DNA from: Chrysochromulina tobinii
Taxonomy: Eukaryota; Haptophyta; Prymnesiales; Chrysochromulinaceae
DNA: 63,023 nt
Assembly (NCBI GenBank): GCA_001275005.1
Contig: JWZX01003152.1
Span: 1 to 63,023 of the forward strand
Direction: 5' to 3'
In this document: positions 55,988 through 63,023 of the stretch, one piece after another
Layout: every line of letters starts with the position of its first letter
How positions within the stretch are numbered: the stretch's first letter is position 1
Program-made: the position numbers and the translations under genes
Notes under the pieces: generated by a model
Seen by the model: only the letters and a program-made list of their open reading frames with translations
The model's database searches: none
Told to the model about the DNA's origin: nothing

Positions 55988-56244
55988 CGAAGCGCTTCTC
56001 TCGGGCCGTATGACGCTCGCGAGCGCCGTCTCGAACGCCGAGGAGGAAGCGCCGTCGCGAGCGCTCGAGTGGAGCATCACCTCCGAAGTCTACCAGGCGA
56101 GCGACAGCAAGGTGACCTCGTATTACACTTTGGCCTGAACAGCTGCCTCCACTGTGAAGACGAGAGTAGTCTCTAGAGCGAGCGCACATGTAGGCGCGTA
56201 GTGGTGCGTTCTCTTCTGTAGGTAACGTCTGAGCCTAAGGATGC

Positions 56245-57879
56245 ATGCATATCCAGACTTCAACATGCACACGAAGTCATCCTCACGAAGTTGTGTGTTT
56301 TTCCGGTTTGGAAATGGAGCATCGGTCTTCATGTGGCAGTGGTGGCGGCGGCGGCCGGGTTTGGCTTGGCCTCGCTTTTGAGCGGCGTGGCCACGTCGGG
56401 CGCCCCCCATCATCGTCGCCCGAGGCGCTTCCCACGCCGCCTACAACCCTGCCAGAGCCGCCGCCGACCAGAAAGTCAAAGTGGTCCTTCCAGCCGGAGC
56501 TGATCGGTGACACTCCCCAATTTCCCGTGCCACTCCTGGGACGGGAAGGCGTCCGAGCACGGAACAAAATCCTACGGGTGGTCATCTCCCGCGAGGAGCT
56601 CCAAAGCGCGGCCGCGCAATTGAGAGCCCTTGTATCCGAGCTCGAGGTGCAACACGAGAAGCCAAGCCTCGAGCTCCAGATCGGGTACAAGCTTCTGGAT
56701 GGCGTCATCACCGTCCCACAATGTTTGAAAGCGTGGGACATCAAGAATAATGGCGAGATTACCAGGGTCGGCATACGCAATAGCCTGCGCAGCCTGGGGT
56801 TCACGGGCCTCCCGAGCGACGGCGATGCTCTCTTTGACCAATGGAACGGGCATCAGGGTATGTCACTGCTTGCATCACTGCTTGCGGAGCCTCCGATGGC
56901 TATTGATTGTGTTGTCCATTGTTGATTGCTACCAGCTTTTGGTTACTGTTGAGTGCTATGGAGTGCCCTTTGGTTACTGTGTTCGTTGCTGTTGATGGCT
57001 GAGTGCATTGCCTCCAATTACCTCTCCCTGCGAACAAGGCCGTCACCGATCCTGATCACTTAATGAACACTGCCCACTGCCACTGATTACCACTGATCAC
57101 TGTCTACTGCCACTGATCGCTGCTCCTTGCCAGGCGTCTTTCTCGACTCGAAGACAGTGACCAATAGCCTGAGCTTGGCGCAGGCGAAGGCTCAGAAGAA
57201 GAGGCAGGCGTTTGACCAAAGACGCAACAAGACTGAGGCGCTACGGGCCGTGGCGGCAAAGGCGGAGGAGGCGGCCAGTCTGTCTGACCGGGCTACTGTG
57301 CTCGAGGAGGAGCTGAGGCAACTGATCGCCCGCATAGACGAGCGTGCTGACATTCGCCTCGGCGCATTACTGCAGGCCCGTATGGTAAAGCCGAGCGCCG
57401 TCGTGACCAGCTGGGGCTCGAGCCGTGTTGAGCACATCGGCGAGCTCTCGAAGAGGGACTTTCGGCGCGCCGTGCTCCGGCTCTTCAACGGGCTTGATCC
57501 GGTCGGGAAAACAAGAGAGGACAGCAAAGGCTCGGTGAAAACGCCCGCCACCGCGAGACTAGCGCGTTCAGCTTCCCAAAGGACGTACCAGTCGGAAGCT
57601 GAGCTAGCGGCGGAGGAAGCTGCGCTTGCGGCGGAGATTGACGGTGTCTTCGATACGTTCGACGCGGACCGTAACGGCTGGCTGGATGCGGACGAGACCT
57701 TGAGCATGGTCAGGACACTACAGGGCGCCGCCAACCAAGCAACGGGCGAGCGGCGCATGAAGGAGAAAGAGTCGCGGTCGGTACGCTCGAGAGCTGATCG
57801 GCTCGGGGTGGTCGCGCTTCGCGAGGTGAGGGATGCTGTATGTGAACATTCGTCGAGACACACCGATTTCGAATGCTGA
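56245..57879 (+). CDS. EF-hand and coiled-coil protein, one intron
   Basis: Model: join(56245..56857,57134..57879), 452 aa, phase-1 GT-AG intron of 276 nt. Exon 1 has a partial EF-hand-like region (LQIGYKLLDGVITVPQCLKA, WDIKNNGEITRVGIRNSLRS, ALFDQWNGHQG), and exon 2 continues it (GVFLDSKTVTNSLSLAQAKA), then a coiled coil (EALRAVAAKAEEAASLSDRA) and a clean EF loop DADRNGWLDADE. Such EF-hand/helix proteins are abundant in haptophyte genomes, often without known function; that is from general knowledge. Met 56245 is weakly placed; a Met 23 codons on is possible. Confidence 0.7.
56858..57133 (+). other. Intron with short repeats
   Basis: 276 nt, GGTATGTC donor context and TTGCCAG acceptor. The 3' half is built from repeated CCACTGATCAC-like units that could serve as branch points. 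Confidence 0.65.
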
Positions 57880-58229
57880 ATCGTTGTGCGTGGTCTAGGA
57901 TTCGATTTGTGCATGATACACTGTCAGTGTGCCGACGATCCGACTCAGTGTCGAAACCTCCGAGAAAGACGTAGAATAACACGGCAATCGAATGGGCAAA
58001 TGTGAAATGAACCCCGATGCATCGTGTGACTGTAATCTTCTGGTCACTTGTGCTGTACCACACTGTCGAATGTGTGTTTCGGCTCACGAGTGAACACCCC
58101 CTGCGGCTGACGGTGCGAGCCCAGGTGCGTGCACAAGAAATATTTGCGTGAACAGACTGTGTGCATGCGCTTACAACGCTAACTATAAAAACGGTACTGA
58201 ACCACAGGAATCCTAACATTCTCAAACAT
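57880..58229. other. Intergenic with TATA box
   Basis: 350 bp. TATAAAA at 58184-58190 lies 46 bp before the ATG of the next gene. Otherwise nothing gene-like. Confidence 0.5.
58184..58190 (+). promoter_or_regulatory. TATA box candidate
   Basis: TATAAAA, 46 bp before the ATG at 58230, in an AT-rich setting unlike the surrounding sequence. Confidence 0.5.
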
Positions 58230-59642
58230 ATGAAAGGCGTGCGACGCACTCCGCGTCACATTTCCATGACAAAGAATAGCAAGTCGTCAGCGACCCACAA
58301 GGGTAAGAAACCGTCGCGCCGAGCCGCAAGCGAGGAAGAGCTGCAGGGTCTCAACGATATCGACGAATTGGCTGCAGCTGGCTCACAAAGGAGTGGACTG
58401 AGCACCACGATATCGTTTGGGATTGTGGCCGTCCTGCTCGCAGCTGCGGGATGGATAGCATCACGCCCATACCTGTATCATGATCGACTGCCGCCGGGCT
58501 CTGTGGTGGCCTTGAGGAGTGCTGTCGCACTGCAAACTCAGCCGCCAACATCATCATTGTGGGCATCGGCGGATGCAGAAAATGCATCGGCCGTGTTGGC
58601 AGTGGCAAGCGCCATCACCGCAGCCTCGCCGCCAATGGCAAGGCAGCTAGCCCCCCCGCCTCTGCCGCCGCCGCCTCCTCCACCCCCTTCACCTCCTTCT
58701 CCGTCACCTCCGCCGCCGCTGCCATCAACACCGCCGCCATCGCCGCCACCGTCAGCATCTCCTTTGGCGCCGCCAACGGTCTTACCTGCTGCGCCGCTGG
58801 CTGCGACGCTGAACGCGCGCTTCAACCGCGATGTGACCAAGTTCGCCTCGCTCGAGGCGGGAGTGCTCATCCATCAGCTTGATGGGTTCCAGGATGCAGA
58901 GCTGCCGTGGGCACCCTGCTCGGGCTCGAGTCACAGCCACAACTGTCAAGGCACGCGCACCTCGTCGCGCAGGCACCGCGTCTCTTGCTCCGTGATTTTC
59001 GCGGGGCTCCATCGCAAGGATGCGAGCATACCCACCTTCAGCGTCGATGCGGGCGTCGTGCTTCGGCCCTCGATGGCGAACGTGCTGTGCGGCTACGGCA
59101 ATGACGGCTCGATCGACGATAACCGTCCGCTGATGTGCGAGGGCGGCTACCCATACTCCGAGTCGAGGTGTGTGCCTGGCTGCGGTTCGCCGCCCGCCTT
59201 CTGCGACCCGCGCAACCCCCACGACGAGGGCTCATGGACGACCTGTGGCGTGAGCTGGGGTGCCAAAGGCATTCGGCCTTGGCGTGGCGTGGACCTGCCC
59301 GGCTTACTCGACGTGTTCGCCTCGAAAGGAGAGCCGTTCACCGGCGTAGGCAACTTCAAGGGGTACAATGAGATTGTCGTGGACCCTGTGCCGTGGCTGG
59401 AGCACCTGCCGCACAGCGTCGAGGCCATCTTCATGGTCGACTGCACCGCGGGTAGTGCCCAACTACATTATGGCGCCGCGGACGGCATGGCGACCGCCAT
59501 GGACTGTGCCGAGGCCCAGGCCGCCGCACGAACCATGCACGCGGCCTTTCTGCGCACATATCCTGAGGTCGACCCGGCCACGTTCCCGCTGCTCAAGCTG
59601 CGCACGAATCTGTGGGACGAGCCATTCGAGGAGATCAGATGA
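58230..59642 (+). CDS. Type II membrane protein with proline-rich stalk
   Basis: 470 aa. Basic cytosolic head, signal anchor at about 58-78 (ISFGIVAVLLAAAGWIAS), a Pro/Ser stalk (PPPLPPPPPPPPSPPSPSPP, near 140-180), then a Cys-containing ectodomain: LEAGVLIHQLDGFQDAELPW, GVVLRPSMANVLCGYGNDGS, CEGGYPYSESRCVPGCGSPP and LRTNLWDEPFEEIR. The stalk-plus-ectodomain layout is common in haptophyte Golgi or surface proteins. The ectodomain looks enzyme-like, but I cannot name it. The frame is open upstream without ATG; 58230 is the first ATG, 58266 an alternative. Confidence 0.7.
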   Translation: MKGVRRTPRHISMTKNSKSSATHKGKKPSRRAASEEELQGLNDIDELAAAGSQRSGLSTTISFGIVAVLLAAAGWIASRPYLYHDRLPPGSVVALRSAVALQTQPPTSSLWASADAENASAVLAVASAITAASPPMARQLAPPPLPPPPPPPPSPPSPSPPPPLPSTPPPSPPPSASPLAPPTVLPAAPLAATLNARFNRDVTKFASLEAGVLIHQLDGFQDAELPWAPCSGSSHSHNCQGTRTSSRRHRVSCSVIFAGLHRKDASIPTFSVDAGVVLRPSMANVLCGYGNDGSIDDNRPLMCEGGYPYSESRCVPGCGSPPAFCDPRNPHDEGSWTTCGVSWGAKGIRPWRGVDLPGLLDVFASKGEPFTGVGNFKGYNEIVVDPVPWLEHLPHSVEAIFMVDCTAGSAQLHYGAADGMATAMDCAEAQAAARTMHAAFLRTYPEVDPATFPLLKLRTNLWDEPFEEIR

Positions 59643-60182
59643 TGTTAATGTGTTGGCTGTTGGGGTGACGGATGGGTTAGTCAAGGCGCACAAGGCTCAA
59701 GGGCGATGTGTGGATGTCTCACGAATGCAGCACGAATGGCATATGACGAATGAATATGTTCACTTGGTCTGTGTCCTTGTTTGTTTACATCCTGGTAGAT
59801 TTCCTACCTACGAACGGTACGAACCATGGTACCCGCGGGTCGGCCGGTCTTTGAGATCTCCGTCTATGTGAACCGTGTGTGTCATGGTGTGTGTACACGT
59901 TCGCTTTGCTTAACGTTTGCTGTTTGCGTCCGGCTCCCCCCGGCAATTGCCCCCCGGGGTCTCCGAGCGACGTGATATGTTGGAGTGGGACGGGACTCGA
60001 GCACCATGCTTAACATGCTGTCGAGTACTGACTCACGGTGACCGGACCCTGCCGACAGTGACTCCCGGCAGTACATGCCGACAGCCTATCCGCCGTTTTG
60101 TCGTTAAAGGGTTCACACACGACAGTGCCATAGCACTCACCGGTGTTAACGTTCACACGAACTCTGTCGGGCGCTCGGGAAA
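59643..60182. other. Intergenic
   Basis: 540 bp. CCCCGGCAATTGCCCCCCGG, near 59938, is an imperfect palindrome. GTTAACGTTCACACGAAC stands about 30 bp before the next ATG. No gene. Confidence 0.5.
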
Positions 60183-61184
60183 ATGGAGGCTCGCCTCCTT
60201 GCGGACCTGGAGCGGTTGCAGCTCCACGCTCCGTGCGAATCCACGGACGTGCACGCGCTGCACTACTGGGGCCTCTTCTCAATGTTGAATCAGCTCGTCC
60301 GTGCCACCATCCACTCATTTGCGCACGGGCGACGTGCCTGCTTTCGGGTCCCAAATTTGTGGTCGTATCAGCCAGCGCGCGGCTGTCGAGAGTCACTGCT
60401 GACCAACCAGAGCAGTGCATTCAGCTGCTACTTTGCGAGCGCGTTTTCTTGCGATCGCCAGTGCCGACGTGCGCCTCTTGAGCCCTTTCGCGGCGTGGTC
60501 GATGAGGCCAAGGGCATCTGGCGTTTCGAACACGGTTGGCCACAGGCGGGCGAGATCGAATACGTCGTCGGAGGTGAGATGCGGATTTTGGCTGCGCGCT
60601 ACACTGGCCTCGATTTCCACGCGATTCGGTCCGCGGTCACGCGGTGGGCCTTTCGACTATCGCCTCGGGTGGAAGCTCATTTGCAGTCGCTGCGCCATGC
60701 GAACCATCTCACTCCTCATGGCTATGTAGCGGTGCACCTGCGCTTGAGTGACAAGCTGCTTCTGGCCTCCGAACGGGCAAGGAAGGTGCCACTCTCGGCC
60801 TTCGTCGCTGCGGCCGCGGAGCTCGCGGCGACACGAGCGACGCCGATCCTGCTCTTCACCATCTCTGCCGCGGAAGTGATTGCGGACCTCAACCACATCC
60901 CAGACACTCCGACGCTCAACCTGTCGCGCTTCCGCGTGCCAGCGCATCTCGCGAATACCGCGGAGCGCACATCGTGGATCGTCAAGTCGACTGACGTTCA
61001 CGCGAACGCATTCAACGCGCTGGCCGACATGAAACTGCTCTCCGAGGCTGCCGGTGCCGTGGTGACCTTCTCTTCGAACATGGGTCGTTTCCTTCATTAT
61101 CTCACGCTCTCAGAGCAGCGGGAGGGCCGGATGCGTGTGCGCTCGATGGACTGGACCTCGTTTGCGCCCGAAGAGGTCACCTGA
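60183..61184 (+). CDS. FUT8-like fucosyltransferase
   Basis: 333 aa, GT23/GT-B fold of the alpha-1,6-fucosyltransferase type. It has the acceptor-side region HYWGLFSMLNQLVRATIHSF, the GDP-fucose site YVAVHLRLSDKLL in place of the usual HIRRTDK, and the nucleotide-binding end ADMKLLSEAAGAVVTFSSNM with GRFLHYL. The Arg in the HLR motif is kept. The N-terminus lacks the expected Golgi anchor, so a first exon may be missing or it acts unanchored. ATG 60183 opens MEARLLADLERLQLHAPC. Core fucosylation of N-glycans is the likely role. Confidence 0.82.
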   Translation: MEARLLADLERLQLHAPCESTDVHALHYWGLFSMLNQLVRATIHSFAHGRRACFRVPNLWSYQPARGCRESLLTNQSSAFSCYFASAFSCDRQCRRAPLEPFRGVVDEAKGIWRFEHGWPQAGEIEYVVGGEMRILAARYTGLDFHAIRSAVTRWAFRLSPRVEAHLQSLRHANHLTPHGYVAVHLRLSDKLLLASERARKVPLSAFVAAAAELAATRATPILLFTISAAEVIADLNHIPDTPTLNLSRFRVPAHLANTAERTSWIVKSTDVHANAFNALADMKLLSEAAGAVVTFSSNMGRFLHYLTLSEQREGRMRVRSMDWTSFAPEEVT

Positions 61185-62481
61185 GAGTCTCGGCGCAGCT
61201 CGAGCAGCATAAGGCAGATAGGCGCAGGCGGAGGCTCGCGCGCAGGCGGAGGGCGTTTCATAAAAGCAAAGGTTCGCCGCCACCCGGTACTTTCCCGGTA
61301 CATCGTGTCGTTAACAACAACACCATCGCTTCATGTATCATTCAGATTCATCATGCACTAGGGCTTTGAGCTCATTTGTCCTCCGTGTGGAAGGGGATCG
61401 TGCGCTCTGAAAACCATAGAAAGAGATTGGTGCTCTTCATTCGTTCACGTATTCGGCTCTACCCTCTACCATGTCGAAAACTATGTACCCTTGTTTGCTT
61501 GTACCGATGCGAGGTGCCTTGTAGCTTGTTAAGCGCCGAGTTCGGGCGCGCAGCAGCCCGACGACGACGCGAAACGGCGTGCCACTCGGAACACTTTGTT
61601 GATGGTGTTGAGCGTGGTTTCCTCGCCATATCTACCACCGATCGGATCCGACGCGGCTATGTGTCATGTCCTCGACCGTGGTCGTACATTTTACATAGCT
61701 GGTCGCACGGGTTACGCCGACGTTCTTGGACGTACGCGCGACGCTCGTAACACGTTTCTTTTTCTGTTTTCATTTTCAAATGTGTATAATGTTGCTGAGG
61801 CAAGTGCGGGCGCAAGGCAAGCCGCATGGCAAGCCGCCTCCTGCACCGCTCGCGCCGTCCCGTCCCGCTGCTGCTGCTGCTGCTACTGTACTCATCAACA
61901 CGACGCGCAACAGACGACCTCTCCCGGACCCCCAAGCACACGAGGGCCACGCAACAATCCATCACCAATCGAATGCCACAAGACAATCACCATGGACAAT
62001 CACATGGACGGACAGGTGTAACCGAATGGGCGGGGGCCCGTTCACGACAATGTCACGTCGCGGTACATGTGTCGATCCACGATCGAAGACAGCCGTGCGC
62101 GTGCCATCGGTAACGGTACGGCCGAGAACCCGAGTAAGGGCCGAGATTGGGGCCGAGATTGGGGCCGATCGTATTTGCGCGTGCCATCGGCACGGCCACA
62201 ATGTGCAAACATCATGCTGACATGAATGGAATCCGCACGCACAGATCTCGAATTGAGATCTGAATGAGGGTTGAGGGCACACAAGGAGCCATAGGTGCAC
62301 ACGGCCGAGCTACTGCTGTGCGACACCACATGAAGGTTGTCTGGACAAGGTGCCAGCTGGGCGTGGCTCACAATCACAAACCCGTCGCCCACCCTGCTGC
62401 TCGGCTCCACCGGTCGCCTGCCAGTGCGGCGATACCATTCGCTTCACACCTTACACGCTCACAGTAGGATTAGGCGGTTCT
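61185..62481. other. Long intergenic region
   Basis: 1.3 kb without a supportable gene; short open frames lack domain content. There is a doubled GCCGAGATTGGG near 62140 and a CTG-type run near 61869-61884. Confidence 0.4.
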
Positions 62482-63023
62482 TCAGACATCCGGAAGCTCG
62501 AGCGTCTTGTCGGAGCTTTGCCCTCGCCGCCGCCACTGCGTTACAGGTGCAGGCGCCATTGAGAGAGGGCTCATCGCATCGATGACCGAAGATGGCGTAC
62601 AAGCTGACGACGAGATCCCCCCAGACTGTGGCGTCGGGTCCGAGAATAGAACCTCCGGCTGATCTCGCCCAGTTGCCACGATAGTCTTGGCCGTGCCGCC
62701 GCCTTCCCCATCGGTGCCACCTTCTGCTCCGCCCCCGTCGCCTCCGCCATCTCCTCCTCCATACCCACCGCCCCCTTTTCCACCGCCGCCATCTCCGCCT
62801 CCACCTTCGCCGCCGCCATCATCCCCACCACCACCACCATCCCCACCACCATCCCCACCACCACCATCTCCTCCGCTCGTTGCGCGTCCTCCCTCGGCTT
62901 CGCGTTGCGAGAGCTCCTCCCATGCCTGCAGGTGTGCTTGCACGCGTAGCCAAGGCAGCATGGTTGGGTCGATGAGGTCCGCCACGATCGAGTAGAATGG
63001 CACGCAGATGAACTTGAAGAAGC
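62482..63023 (-). CDS. 3',5'-cyclic nucleotide phosphodiesterase, C-terminal end
   Basis: Partial; the gene runs off the right edge. The edge residues FFKFICVPFYSIVADLIDPT, then MLPWLRVQAHLQAWEEL, match the last helices of class I cyclic nucleotide phosphodiesterases, where the Gln-adjacent segment ends in FIxxPLY. The metal-binding HD motifs lie outside the window. A long Gly-rich low-complexity tail (GGDGG, GGGDDGG units) follows, then an ordinary Ser/Pro tail to the stop. The opposite strand of the tail reads as a Pro/Ser-rich peptide and is taken as a shadow. cAMP/cGMP hydrolysis is the family role. Confidence 0.75.
   Translation of the reverse strand, partial: FFKFICVPFYSIVADLIDPTMLPWLRVQAHLQAWEELSQREAEGGRATSGGDGGGGDGGGDGGGGGDDGGGEGGGGDGGGGKGGGGYGGGDGGGDGGGAEGGTDGEGGGTAKTIVATGRDQPEVLFSDPTPQSGGISSSACTPSSVIDAMSPLSMAPAPVTQWRRRGQSSDKTLELPDV
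62687..62880. repeat. CCG/CCA low-complexity tract
   Basis: Minus strand glycine-rich, plus strand proline-rich. Many short periods of CCACCATC and CCGCC; coding on the phosphodiesterase strand. Confidence 0.8.

Noticed and set aside
61596-62220. Overlapping open frames of up to 164 codons
   Set aside because: Arg/Thr/His-rich products without pattern and codon use unlike the real genes.
62687-62995. Proline-rich plus-strand open frame
   Set aside because: It is the complement of the glycine tail of the phosphodiesterase; the conserved catalytic-domain end is on the minus strand.

Overview
This is nuclear DNA of a GC-rich unicellular eukaryote with few introns, most likely a secondary-plastid alga of the haptophyte type; an ochrophyte is the alternative. 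The clues are spliceosomal GT-AG introns of about 80-280 nt, eukaryote-only genes (RPLP0, CDC20, CHFR, PIG-U, POLD4, UQCRH, an RhoGEF), proline-rich linkers in a surface-type protein, and several N-termini that pair a signal peptide with a Phe at the predicted cleavage point, as is typical of bipartite plastid targeting in red-lineage secondary plastids. Gene spacing is about 1.6 kb, both strands are used, and there are many short head-to-head pairs.

Layout. 0.9-10.8 kb: an EF-hand/coiled-coil gene, a small membrane protein, a PIG-U homologue, CDC20, ribosomal stalk protein P0, a tocopherol-methyltransferase-like enzyme and the split complex III hinge subunit. 11.4-20.3 kb: a small helical protein, a catalytically dead dual-specificity phosphatase, coiled-coil and unknown genes, a DUF1279-like plastid protein, a JmjC domain running into a BIRC6-class E2, and a short-chain dehydrogenase. 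21-31 kb: an EGF/glycosyltransferase-like protein, an RNPS1-like RRM protein, an NHL-repeat membrane protein, tRNA-Leu(CAG), an Rnl2-type RNA ligase and a UBZ-plus-PAH protein. 31-39 kb: a plastid-directed block (DUF2358, a DUF3593-Ycf49 fusion and unknowns). 39-50 kb: CHFR, a decayed gene, a PDZ/UIM protein, a secreted conserved protein, an F-box-like acidic protein, and a head-to-head EF-hand/POLD4 pair. 50-63 kb: a giant repeat-ridden RhoGEF, an EF-hand protein, a type II surface protein, an FUT8-like fucosyltransferase and the end of a cyclic nucleotide phosphodiesterase.

Functional themes are mitosis and ubiquitin (CDC20, CHFR, BIRC6-like E2, UIM and UBZ proteins, POLD4), secondary-plastid proteins, and glycosylation or GPI anchoring. 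These are neighbourhoods, not operons.

The most unusual signal is a set of short dispersed sequences. One family is built on TGCATGCAAGTGCTCAC and another on CATTCACATTCACA. They occur in an intron near 1.85 kb and again, in both orientations and usually between duplicated flanks, inside the RhoGEF coding region (52-56 kb). In one place they supply a splice donor. This resembles introner-like or tandem-duplication intron gain, partly exonised.
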